Shown: piece by piece, positions 1-11,722 of the stretch
Layout: every line of letters starts with the position of its first letter
Numbering within the stretch: the first letter of the stretch is position 1
Assembly (NCBI GenBank): GCA_025786725.1
Contig: JAHLTZ010000001.1
Span: 682,001 to 746,000 of the forward strand
Reading direction: 5' to 3'
DNA: 64,000 nucleotides
DNA from: Syncephalis fuscata
Lineage: Eukaryota > Zoopagomycota > Zoopagomycetes > Zoopagales > Piptocephalidaceae
The notes under the pieces: model-generated
Seen by the model: only the letters and a program-made list of their open reading frames with translations
The model's database searches: none
Told to the model about the DNA's origin: nothing
Translations under genes and position numbers: made by a program

Positions 1-222
1 TTACATCATAGACATATTTATTAAAGTATGTTACTGCTTGAATATACAACACTAGATAATGCTGTATATCAGGTTTGCAGATTAAAGTGGCCAAACGCTG
101 CATTTTTAAATACAACGTACAAAACTAAATCATTTACATAGCATTTCTATTTATAGTGCTATTTAAAGATTAATTATATACTTTTATTGTTAATAAATTG
201 TTGTCAATTCAGCGATAAACAG

Positions 223-3200
223 TTACGGTCGGGGTAGACCAAGCTCAGCCAATAATGCTTGCTGATCCGATTGTGACATGGCTTTAATGGCTTGTGCTAA
301 TCCTTGCATAGCCGCCACATGATTCTCTTGTACAAGCATCGCCGTCTGATGGCGAATACAATTGGATCGTACACTAGCTTGGCAATGCTCGATTGCTGCT
401 TGACCAGCTGATGATTCAAGCCATTCGGCAACATAGTATCATCGTATGGGTATCACTTGACAGTGATTGTCACACATGGTCTTTTGTAGCATTTTAACAG
501 CTTGTGCGCGTGATAAATCACCATCTGCTGACCGCAATTGTGTGTAGGCTCGTTCTTCGCCAATCGGCGGCGTAGACGCCAGTAGAAGTAGCGACGAGCA
601 TTCTGCCATTTCAGCACTTTACGAATAACACCCTTGGCCAACATACGGCCAGGTGTATCGTGTAAATCGGCAAACTGCAACGCTACTTGTCGATAAACCG
701 GTGCCAGTTCACGTTCACGGGCATCCAATAATTCTTTAGCTTCAGCTCGTTGGGCCGTTGACAGTGTAAGATCATCAAGTTGTCGTTTATGTTCGCGGAA
801 TGGCGTATCCAATCGCTGCATTACATTGACATCTGATTACGACGGAACTTAACATCAACAATGCCTTCAGGTTCAAGTATACCGGCTCGACTTGCTTCAT
901 CGGCGTACATTTCCATATAATCTGGATTAATGGTTGGATCAAGTACGACCCAGGCTCCACCTCGTAATTCACCATTAGGAATGATGTAAACAAAGATGGG
1001 TGGCGATAGGCTACAAGTGCATCGACGATAAATGAGCCATATTTCAATATCTCGTTAAACATATCGCGTTGACCACCACTAAATCCACGCCAATTAGCAA
1101 ATATAATTAATGGCAATTGTTCGCCATTATTAAAGTCACGAATGGCTTGTGCAGTCTTATAAGCCGAGTTTGGATACCAAACTTGACCCGGCTCGCTTGT
1201 ACTTGTTCTTCTGAATTAGCATTTGCCGGATCAGCTGGAATAATACGTTCACCGGTACGAGATTCAACGGAAATCACACCCACTGGAATACCACCTAGAC
1301 GTGCTCGACCCACCACCTAATTAATAGTAATTAATTAGCTAATTAGCTACCATTACACCAATAAATACTTTTATATATATACTTACCACACTACGAGCCC
1401 ATCCGACTAACGTTTCCATAAATGAATCACGATCAAAGAATCCACCTAACCAATGCTGTTCTCGCTATGTTCATCACTTGACATTTTACCAGCCAGTAGT
1501 AAGCGTGGATCATAAGGTGTAGTCGATGGCTCCACTTCAATATCGCGATCAACTGGATCAAAGTTATACAACCAAATAGGTAGAGGCGCATCACGCTGTC
1601 GCGGTACATATGATAACCAACGCATAATACGATTGATACCGTGCAAATCATGTTCAGCTACTAAATGGGCCACACCATTTTTATGCATGATTTGTGTACC
1701 ACCTAATTGCAGATTAGATGCATATACTTCACGACCCAGTACTTTATTAAGAGCCGATGCACCCGTCAATAAAATAGGTTGTCCTTGATTTTGAATGACA
1801 CGCTGCCCCAGTCGTACCAAATAGGCACCAATACCTAATAAATATGATAAATATTATAAACAATACAGTTAATGTAGTCAAATATTTAACTTACCAACTG
1901 ATCGACAAGTTACTAGACTAATTGTGAAGATATCTTCATAGGCCCGTGATGTATCGCCAGCAATTTGGCCTGATCCTTTAGATTCTCCACGCCTAGACCA
2001 TCAACAAGTCCAACAATATCGGTAATACGATAGCGTACTCTATCCTCTACTTCGCCTTCTATATCCCCTGACAAAGCAATACGCTCAGCAATTACTGGTG
2101 GAGATGACGCATCACTGCCTTTTTGCATTAATTGCTGATAATCTTCTTCTGTCAAATAAAGATAGTCAAAACCTTCAGCTGGATCTTGTGGATTAGACCA
2201 GGCCACTTGGATCTTTGCCAATACTTCATCGGCCAAACCAATACGGGCGCCTGAATTGGCCGATAAGTAGATACGAGGCAATCCACGCTGACGGGCCAGT
2301 TCAGTTGCTTTTGAAAATACTCGATCTTCTTCAACAGCAAATGAGCCCGATTGGAAGGTAATATCATTGGCAATAACCACGGCATCTCTTCCCTCTGGAT
2401 ATTCAGGTGTAAACATGGTAAATAGCCAGGTTACCATACCGCAACTATTGGTACCTATGATTAATCGTTAATTAATGGTTTGTATTAATCAACACCTATA
2501 TACTTACCAGGTGGTCGACATATTTGTTCTAGTTGGCCATGTTCATTCAATATTAATTCTTGTACATTAATTAATTCACGTGGCATCTTAATTGATTTAT
2601 CCTGCTTTATAACCTTATCCCATTGATGACGTATCTCTTGTTGGAATAGCTCAGGGAAGTCATAGACATAGGTGGTACCCATTACATGTGCCTTATATCG
2701 CTTGGGCTGCAACCATTCCTTCGTACGATAAGGTGCATTAATAGGCTGTAAATGAAGTGGACCCGATGAAACACATTAGGCTGCTGTTGCTGCTGTCGTT
2801 GTTGATCATGTTGTTGCAATTCCGGCTGATGATGACGGCTATTAAGCGATGAGAAAATCCATGTACCATCCAATTTACGCTTCTCCATATAAATATCCAC
2901 CTTAATAACATAGCCAGACACAGTGCTAATACAGAACCGAATAGGAATGGCTGGGCCATTAGGACTGGTTTGTACAATAAATCTAATTTCACCACCGGTT
3001 ACATGAAGTCGCCAGAGTCGTTTGCCATGTCGTTCAATGAAGTTAGTTAATGCTGTCTCTACTTCATCAGCGCCTAGTACAAATGTTGGTATAAATGAAA
3101 TAAATAAATGGTTACAATCGCTATTGGGCCGTGCACCGCTAACTACTTCGAATGCATCAAGAATATCATTAATTAAACGATCACTTTCTGATATTAAATA

Positions 3201-6200
3201 GTCGGTCGTTTGTTGACTTGATCTTACACGACCTGGTCGAACTAGAGCCCGAATAAAGAAGCGACAGTCACTCGTGTTTTCACGACCCACCGCATAGTAG
3301 ATATGCAAACGACGATTATCGAGGAAACAAGGCGTTAGTTCAAAGTTAGATAAGCGTCGTAATTCAAGCTGATAAGCTAGGCCTGGATCTAAATGACGAA
3401 TAGTTTGGTCTTCAGCAAAATCTTCATTATCGCGGAAGGTATAAACGCCCGATTGTTCTCTACCGCCTACTAGAACAAATGTGACACGGCGTACGCCATG
3501 AGCACGTAAATCGGCAGCTGATGCTTGAAGAATAGCTCTACAGCGTTCAATGACTTTTCGTCTTCAAATGGCTCACCTAGCGGTAATGGAGCAGTAATAT
3601 TGACAATATTCATTGCCACACTACTATCAGCAGGTTTTAATGGTAAATAATCTAGAACAGTCGACATTTGACCAGCAATTTCATCAAATGATAGAAATGA
3701 CACCATTAATCCACGTCTGGTTAATGCAGTTGGGGATGTAGGACCAACTAGGCTAGATAGATCGGTTTCACTATCAACGCGACGTGCATTGGCTGATCCA
3801 GATTCAGCCGATGCTGTTGATTCATCCAAGTAATTCTTACGCCAGAATTCCCATAAGAAGGCAAATGGCTTATTAGCATCAGTATGATAGGACACTTCGC
3901 CCACATCATACGCGTGATAGGCACGACGTGAATACACCTCTAATGCTGCTAAACGAATCCATGGCACTGAATGGAAAAAGAATGGACCAAGTACGTCAAA
4001 TACGTAAAAATTGGTCATTACCAAATCCTTCATCACTTCAAGTTGTGGTGTTCGGTATTCGGCATTAGCACCGTAAATGTTATCGGTAACTGATTGACGA
4101 AGTATCTGTTCCATTTGTTGCTGACGTTCCTCAAATGATGGCAATTGACCAAGAATAAGCATTTCGCGTGCTCTAATGGCTATTTTAGCAGACCGAATAC
4201 CATTTAAGTTGGCCAATTGTTTAAATATAGGCTGATACGCCTCGGCCAATACGCCATTGTCACGATCTGGCATAATAAGATCGAATAATGCTAACATTAA
4301 TTGATTCTTTGATGAAATACGTGAATGTGAAAATACTAGTGCTACCACATGATCTAAATCTTCTTTAAATTGCTCACGTAACGATAGAATAACTTCTTCA
4401 TCGCGTTTATCTGCTTCATCAAATAATTGTTCGGCAGTATAATATTTTTCAAGTAGCTGGATCATGACCGATTCTTGGAATCCATGGATGCCACGTGAAA
4501 ATCGATTAATACACTCAAGAATAGGTGCAACAGTGGCGTTCATTGCAGCAATAGTCTCGGGTGAGTAGCTGCTCCATTGTTTACGCGCTTCATCAATAGC
4601 ATGACGCAATTTAGTAGCCGGGAATGTATCAATAGATAATGGTGATACCACGCGTGATGAAGGCCCATTTGGTGTACTTGTACCACTAGATATACTACCA
4701 TGTGCTACGTGTTCCACCAGTGACAATAGCGTTGCTTCAAGCTGACCTGGTAAGCGGCCATGAAGTGTCGACATCAATTGTGAGAATTCAAGGAATGGCA
4801 CTTGAGGGTCAGCCGATAATTGAGCAAATATTCAACATTTGCTTTAACTGCACTAGGCTGGTCATATCCATCCAGAATAAGTTCCAGTACACGCTGGGCT
4901 TCTCGTAATTTCTGATGCGGCTTATCGCCATGAACACTAGCTGGACCCATGACTGGCAATTGGCCATCAAATGGCTGTGCATGTTTAACTCGACTTGGAT
5001 CGGTAAGGCTAAGTATACCAATAACATCACCTGGTGCTAATGTACTACCCGCCGGTCTAATCAACTGTACAGCCCCATCCTCGGTTACCGTTAATGGCAT
5101 ATACATCTTCATTACTTCCACTTCGGCATAAGCATCACCAGCCCGTAAATGTTCACCTTGTGCCACTAGATACCGAACAAGCTTACCCGGTGATGGTGAT
5201 CGTAATTGAGTGGGGTCCGATTCGCGTTCTAACATACAAGTACGGCCATCAATCATAACGCGCGTAGCTTGTACTTCTTCCCGCCAATACATGGTATGGC
5301 TGCGACCATTCACTAATACAAGCATGCCGCCATCTGATAAAGGACGTACGCCAATCTCCACACCACGTCCATTAATGTAAATGATATACGTATCGGGCGA
5401 TGAAGCACTAGCAATAAACCGATACTTAATGCCGGCCAAGATAATATCATCAGTAAATTCGGTACGTAGTAGATCTGCCGATGGCTGTTGACCTCGTTCA
5501 AGCGCATGTCTAAATTCAACACGTCTATCTGAAAAGGCCGAGTGTGCCCGATGTACGGCACCACACAGAACAGATAGAATTGGATCAGGTCGATCAGGTG
5601 TTAGCTGTTTAAGAATAAGCGAATCGAGCCAACCAGTATCAATACGATTCATGGAAAAGTCTTCTGTTTCCAATAAACGAATTAAATATTCAACGGTAGT
5701 ACGGAAATCACTACGGATAGATAGTTGACGCAGTGCCACAATCATATTTTTACGACTTTGAACCCGATTTTCGCCATAAGCAAAGATGTGACCAAATTGA
5801 CTATCGGCAAATTCGTGTAGACCGCCACCGCCACCGGCTACAGAAAAGTATCCCCACACATTGGTGCTACTACGAAAGTTTAATTCGTGCACCATACCGC
5901 TACTTGGTTTAAATCCAGCATCAGGATTTTCTGCAGTAATACGTACGGCAATAACGTGACCGCGTGGTGTGGGTCGTCGTTGATTATTGACGGCCTGTTG
6001 ACTATCACCTTCAAAGTCAATCTCGCTACTGCCTTGTGGTGCCACACCATAAAGTAAACGAATATCGCGAATACGATGCAATGGAATACCCATAGCCACT
6101 TGTAATTGAGCTGCTGGTAAATTGACACCAGATACCATTTCAGTCGTTGGATGTTCAACTTGTAAACGAGGATTTAATTCGAGGAAATAGTATTGGTTTG

Positions 6201-7534
6201 TTTCAGGCGCGTACAAATACTCTACAGTACCAGCGCTAACATAACCGACTAGCTTGGCCAATCGAATAGCTGCCTGTTCCATCTTTTCAAATAGATTGTC
6301 TGGCGCTATTGTCACTGGTGCTTCTTCAATAATCTTTTGATGACGACGCTGAACGGAACAGTCGCGGCCAAAAAGTGAAATAGCATTGCCGTGCTGATCG
6401 GCCAGCACTTGAACTTCAAGATGGCGTGCTGCACTGGCTAATTTCATAATAAAAATAGGCGAGCCAGGTACTTCAGCCAGTACTTGTTCATAAGCAGCAT
6501 GGAACTGTTCTTCACGATCCACTCGACGGATACCTTTACCACCGCCACCTTCGAGGCTTTAATCATTACAGGAAAGCCAATAGATGTGAACTTTCTAATC
6601 CTTGAGATTCACTGGCAATCAGTGCTTGTTGATAAACATCATCGGGTACAGATACGTGTTGATATTCATCTCGTACAATGCCCGTAATATTGTCACCACT
6701 CCATGAAAGTGTAGGTACTTGGGCTGATTGCGCAACAATTGTTGAAGATATCTTGTCACCAAGTGAACGCATAGCCGATCCTGGCGGTCCAATAAATACA
6801 ATGCCTCGTTCAGTGGCGGCCAATGATTCGGGCAGCCGTGGATTTTCTGATGCATGTCCCCAACCGGCCCTATAACAAATCAATTAGTAAATAGCAACTA
6901 TTTAATTATCAATATTATTAATAGTACTTACCAGACTGCCTATTAATCAAAAGTGTAAATTAACAAATATTAATTACATAATCAATACACGTAATAATGA
7001 TAAATAGTTGATTAGTTATTAATTAGTTAATACACATATGATTAAATATAGTTCTACTTACATGAACACCAGTCCGTTCCGCCACATCAACAATAAGATC
7101 AACATTGGCATAATTGTTATTATTAGATCCACCAGGCACTTCAACATATTGATCGGCCATTCGAATATACTCGGCATTAACTCGCAAATCCTCGGGCGTG
7201 GCCATAACTGTAAACTCAATGGCCCTTTCATCTCCAAACTGTTCATAGGCCCATTTACGCACCGAACGAATCTCCTTTACCGCAGCAATGCCATTATTTG
7301 CAATAAGCACTTTGGTAATTACCGTATGTCCACCCGATGCTTTCACGAATTCAGCCACCAAGTCTTCATTCTTTTTCTCGTGACTACCGTTGGTCGACGA
7401 GGGAGGCGAGACGTGTTTGGTAGTAGCAGTTACAGAATCTAAATGCCATTATATACATATACATATATATATATTGTATATGTTATTATATTTTATTACC
7501 TTTACAATCCTGCCAACTTACCAGTATCGCTCAT
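223..7534 (-). CDS. ACC1: Acetyl-CoA carboxylase, cytosolic multidomain form (frame-broken as given)
   Basis: Carboxylates acetyl-CoA to malonyl-CoA, the committed step of fatty-acid synthesis, in the cytosol. Read on the minus strand the domains run: biotin carboxylase ([16 protein letters not shown] near 7300; GGGGKGIR near 6540; [15 protein letters not shown] near 6150), biotin carrier with the biotin-lysine motif EVMKM near 5110, central domain, and carboxyltransferase ([12 protein letters not shown] near 2240; [12 protein letters not shown] near 1290; [17 protein letters not shown] near 1070). The ATG at 7532-7534 is chosen because a 13-nt first exon joins in frame through intron 7439-7521. 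Other introns: 6940-7061, 6870-6931, 2455-2507, 1835-1894 and 1317-1386. About eleven single-base losses break the frame, and a TGA lies in frame at 439-441. No mitochondrial presequence is seen. The family identity is certain; whether the gene is intact is not. Confidence 0.95.
6932..6939 (-). other. ACC1: 8-nt microexon of ACC1
   Basis: Between two GT-AG introns (6940-7061 and 6870-6931) lies the 8-nt exon GCAGTCTG. Splicing it in gives the codons for H-A-V-W-A-G-W-G-H across the junctions, the biotin-carboxylase segment expected there (conserved as [14 protein letters not shown] in the family). Without it the frame is lost and the A-V-W residues are missing. Both flanking introns have GTAAGT donors and TAG acceptors. 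Seen directly in sequence; splicing itself is inferred. Confidence 0.85.
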
Positions 7535-8053
7535 AATGAATTAGTAATACGCCTTTTTGGCTAATAGGAATAGTACTAGTATCAACACGTACACATGCGT
7601 GTATTTTATATAAAGAATGAACGAAGACTGAACAAAGAATGAACGAAGAAAATAAACGTAGCAAATATGCTATAAATGGTCCACTGCTGCTTACGTACTT
7701 GTAAAAGTGTAGTATTGTATTGCTGCTACTGTCGTGACAACACTGTTACTTGTGCTGTTATGGTTGTTGCTATCGTAGGTAAGACAAAGTGAGCTGGAAA
7801 TTATAAGGCTGCGCTATTCTCAGTCTTTATTTATTTAATTCTCTGTGTTGGGGTATATTAATTATGCACACATAATGGGGAATTGAGTACAGACAGTGCG
7901 TGGGTATCACCGTTGTATAGATAAAGAGTTCCGGAATCGGAAATGAATAGCCGATGGTTGGGGGAAGGTAAATTTGTTTAGAAACATGGTCATTGCTATT
8001 TCATTTATTATGGTGTGAACAATATGGATATGAGTAGAAAATAGATAGAATAA
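7535..8053. promoter_or_regulatory. ACC1 upstream region with a 16-bp direct repeat
   Basis: This gap separates the ACC1 start from the stop of the upstream RRM gene on the same strand, so it should hold the ACC1 promoter and 5' UTR. The 16-mer AAAGAATGAACGAAGA occurs twice, at 7612-7627 and 7634-7649, with a 22-bp period. The rest is AT-rich and shows no further gene. Promoter function is inferred from position only. Confidence 0.4.
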
Positions 8054-9328
8054 TTAGCGTTTTTTGCCTCGATGTTCTCCTTTTACACGCCGACGTGTAG
8101 TTTGTATCGGTAAGGAGGCATCAGGTAAACGTGGCAGTGCAGTGTTATTGCGGTCATAGCAGTGCGAGTTGTAGATGAAGATTCATCTTCGGATGCTAAT
8201 TCCGACTCATCACTACTCAGCAATTCATCGGCTAAACTGCGCTTGCGCTTCACGTTGGTTGGTCCGTGATAATTGTCATTATTACCATTGTTGTTGTCAA
8301 TTACTGATGTATTATCTGTACTTGTAGACAACGCCATCGATTGTTCAGGGGCTGTTGTGGCTATGATTGTTGTCGTTGTTGTTGCTGTTTTAGGAAAAGA
8401 TGAAGGTAAGGTGGAGGTGCGACCTTGCTCCATCGCCTCAACCTATGTCCGATGTCCGTAATGTAATACGATGAGTCATTTATAAAATACTTGAAACAAA
8501 GCTACTCACCATTGGGTGTGAAGGAGTGTGAGGTGCCCATTCTGTATCTTCAAACGGTGGAGGTAGATTCATTTTATTCATTAAATGAAGTACCTGAGTA
8601 TATAGTTTAGGCACAGCTGTAATAGCAGTCATAATGTTACGTAGTGTACGTGGATTAGGTGGTGGATACAAATAATGAAGATGAGGTGGAGAAGGATAGT
8701 GAACACTATATGTATGTATTATTAGTATATATCGAATATCATTGCTAATAAAGTTACCCTAATCGAGGTGCTACAGGAGTGGCAGATAATGGTGGCGGTT
8801 GAGCCATTCCAAATCTAGAAGATACGTCAAAAGATCTGTTATGCTGATGACTATTACTATTATTGTTGTTGTTTTTATTGTTGTTATGTGTAGTTGGAGT
8901 AATCATATTACTATTACGTATATTTTGTGTTAATTAATATTTCTGATAATTAATGTATTATTATTACCTTGTTCTTGCATCGACTTGTCTAGTCGGTGGG
9001 CGTGAGTAATCTGCTCGTAAGTGTTTCCCGTGTAATTCCAAGCCGTTGATTCGATGTATAGCATCGGCCGCGGCTGATTGATTAGGAAAGCTAGCAAATG
9101 CTGTTCCTCGCTATTTGACAAGTTAAATATACGGTGTCATTTAGTTGTGAGTGCGTATATATATATATATATTACCATAGCCGGCGATTCCATAACGCGT
9201 ACTTGAAAAGCACCAAATTGCGTTAACAATTCTTGTATATCCTGCTCGGGCAACAAAGGTAGATTCCGTACAATAATTGTCGTGACCTCTTGGGTCAGGA
9301 ATGGTACATGCGTCTGAGGAGTATTCAT
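8054..9328 (-). CDS. RRM protein resembling U11/U12-65K (RNPC3), N-terminal part only
   Basis: Five exons with introns 9111-9175, 8911-8967, 8706-8757 and 8443-8509. The first two exons encode one RRM: RNP2-like IIVRNLPLL, then RGTAFASFPN as RNP1, ending GKHLRADYSRPP. After an Asn-rich linker comes YPPPNPRTLRNI and LMNKMNLPPPFE, which I recognise from the middle of RNPC3, then an acidic LLSSDESELASEDESS stretch and a basic end (QTTRRRVKGEHRGKKR). RNPC3 bridges U11 and U12 snRNPs in the minor spliceosome. Its C-terminal U12-binding RRM is absent here: the protein ends after about 344 residues, against roughly 517 in human. One base appears to be missing near 8155, and I restored the frame there to reach the stop. 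Another RRM family remains possible. Confidence 0.6.
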
Positions 9329-9573
9329 GGCAATAATAAGTATACAAAAGAAATTAAAAATAAACTTTATTGTGATGAAAAATGGTTGCCATTATTTTGC
9401 CCCATTCAGTGCAATAAATCTTTTTATGCAATCAATCACAATGATTCGATTAGATTGAATTGTGTTTAAATGATCATTCACAATAAATATTAATGTAGAT
9501 AGTAACATTATCATTTTTATAAAATAAAATTGATTGTAACAGAACATTGTATTAGTAGTAATATTAAACGTTT
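9329..9573. other. AT-rich spacer
   Basis: Upstream of the RRM gene. No coding signal or structured repeat was seen; it should contain that gene's promoter. Confidence 0.5.
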
Positions 9574-9735
9574 AAATAAATAATGTAGCATACTATTTAG
9601 TTTTTTTGAAACATTTGAGGCCGATTATTGTTGTTGTTGGCTATGTGTAGAAAGATTGATTGAATATTAATAAAAGCCATTGATTGCGATTCCATTTCAT
9701 TCCGCAGTTGCTATTGTTGTTACTACGTACAGTGT
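9574..9735. repeat. Dispersed repeat, copy 1
   Basis: About 160 bp matching 20880-21050 in the same orientation at roughly 80% by eye. A near-identical core covers the stretch beginning TAGAAAGATTGATTGAATAT. See the remnant entry for its coding potential on the minus strand. Confidence 0.8.
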
Positions 9736-10060
9736 GGTTTCTTGCATCTGAATGATCTCTTCTATTTCCCAATCTTCTACTGTTGCATTTGGCAGATCTG
9801 CGATGTAAGATACTCGTCTATGGTGACAAAAAGGTAGAATGGCTGACATTTCTAATTTTCATCATTGTCTTGAGTATTCTTAATATCAACTTAGTAGGTG
9901 CAGTTTATTTGCCGACCATTGGTGAAGCAAATGGCCTTCATTATATGCAATAATGATAAGCTGAGTGTTTTCACCAGGAAGATCTTGTGGCGACAGTTGT
10001 AACCAGAAAATACGGCATGCCGTTGAGGTTACTTGAACAGGTGTTGATGTAAAATAAAAG
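9574..10060 (-). pseudogene. Gene remnant or unresolved short gene; its 3' part is duplicated at 20880-21050
   Basis: On the minus strand 9840-10050 reads as plausible protein (FWLQLSPQDLPGENTQLIII, then AYNEGHLLHQWSANKLHLL), and 9720-9815 as RRVSYIADLPNATVEDWEIEE followed by Gln-rich sequence. An intron-like stretch lies between them (ends in CACCATAG) but the frames do not join cleanly. Further 3', 9600-9700 encodes MESQSMAFINIQSIF and an Asn run before a stop. No start codon or upstream exons could be found. The family is not recognised. The partner copy at 20.9-21.05 kb is more decayed, so this is either a broken gene or one with base losses. Confidence 0.35.
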
Positions 10061-10904
10061 AAATAAAAACTAGGGATTGAATAGTGTTATTTATTCGTGT
10101 TCAAATACACATGCTATTTATATTGTTATATTCAACATTCTTATATAATATATTACTGAATAGAACAACCAAAAAAAGATAAGATGATAAGACAGTAATA
10201 AGAAAATGAGATAAAATGAGTAAATAAAAATGTGAAAGTCAAACTAAAATGATTAATTATATAAATATTTTCACATCTTTGATCAGTTATTGCGTAGCAT
10301 TCTTGACTGGTGCAGTTTTAGACTATTTTTGATAGCCAAGATGTTCTATGGTTTCGAAATATTGTGCAATCACTAATTAATTGCAATGTATATTATTAAA
10401 GTTTGTGTTTAAATCTACAGTATCTTTATCCGGGTATCAATTAGTATCGACAAAAGATAGAACTGACTCGTAGCATTTATCAAATAAACCCGTGTAATTT
10501 CTTTTTGATAGCAATGCTTAAAAGATAACAGTTACACAAAAAGGTATTACTACATTAGATTCATTTTGCTTATTTTGCACGATCTAACATGTATATATAT
10601 AAAAATGCAAATGTAACTCTAAAACATGTGCATTTCCAAATTCCACATTTGAATTTTGAATAACGGAGGCTGTTGACTCCAATCTATTTCCATGAAATGA
10701 TACCGTGGCTTCTACTCAAACACGTGTATGATATATTTATCTTGCTTCATAGTAAATATATCGACTATCACATGATGTATCCTGCTATAAACATCGGTAT
10801 TTTTAGCAAATTTATTTGTCTAACCATCGCCTCATACTTTTTTCACGTACCATTCTCTTAGAAAACACAGCCTTTTATTTAGTAATTAAACTTTTACCAT
10901 AGCC
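10061..10904. other. AT-rich intergenic region
   Basis: It lies between the gene remnant and the secreted-protein gene. No convincing exon was seen on either strand. The last 200 bp should hold the promoter of the gene starting at 10905. Confidence 0.5.
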
Positions 10905-11505
10905 ATGTTTTCGATGAAATCCATTATTGCTATCACTGCTACTGCCCTTATGCTAGTATCGGCCATTCAATCTACACCTAGCTTTCCTCGTATTAATCGA
11001 ATGGATGACATTAGTAAATATTTACTCCAGGCTATCCGTTTGATTTTTCTAACAATACTATTTATCTAGCATTCATGGGATATCAAAATAACGCACCCAA
11101 TAGTCCATTCACCCAGCTTGGTATTAGATTTAAAGGGTTTCCAAAATATGCCGATAGTATGGGTTTTATAACTTCAATTATGGCTAAGGATGTCCTTTTG
11201 GATCTTTTGGCTAGTCCAGAAGTTGCAGATTATCTTAGATTCAAAGATGCAATCTCAGTTAAAGTTGCATGTCGACCAGGTTCGAAATCCGACGAAGATC
11301 TTTTTAAAAAGTACCAGGCAAGTTTTATATAAAAATAAGCATACAAAACCAATAATTATTATTAAAACAGGATCTTTACGAGCTTCATCCAAAGGATGGC
11401 GTCATAGATATTCTTGAAGGCCGAGATGGAACAAAATGTTTTATTATAGATAGGAAAACATTGGTTGAAAAATATTGGGCTAAAAAACGATCGACTAAAG
11501 AATAG
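10905..11505 (+). CDS. Small secreted protein, family not recognised
   Basis: Three exons: intron 1 is 11014-11069 (GT-AG) and intron 2 is 11318-11370, which starts with GC rather than GT. The spliced product is about 163 residues. It begins with a clear signal peptide (MFSMKSIIAITATALMLVSA). The mature part is soluble and mixed in charge, with motifs such as GIRFKGFPKYADSM and DLLASPEVADYLRFKD, two cysteines (VACRPG, TKCFII), and a basic end (KYWAKKRSTKE). I do not recognise the fold. The start is supported by the signal peptide and by both introns keeping frame. It is followed, convergently, by the P450 gene. Confidence 0.65.
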
Positions 11506-11722
11506 TACAGTATTTATAAACTTCCAGCTTTAACAATGATATTCCAATAGAAAATGGTTTTATTGATATTAAAAAATAAATGTTTTCAAAACACTTAGAA
11601 AATTTTGATATTAAATTAAAAATTGCATTTGTAAGTGAACTCAAGCACGATATATTTTATTCAGATCATAGTGTAGAGCAATCTTTTTAAACGTTTATTT
11701 ACAATCTAAGCATTGTAAAAGT

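Noticed and set aside
439-441. In-frame TGA near the ACC1 end as a selenocysteine or reassigned codon
   Set aside because: No other supported gene needs TGA as sense, the protein has no selenoprotein relatives, and the neighbourhood is full of base losses; two nearby indels explain it better.
223-7534. Programmed frameshifting as the cause of the ACC1 breaks
   Set aside because: The sites share no slippery heptamer or downstream structure, there are too many of them, and several other genes have none.
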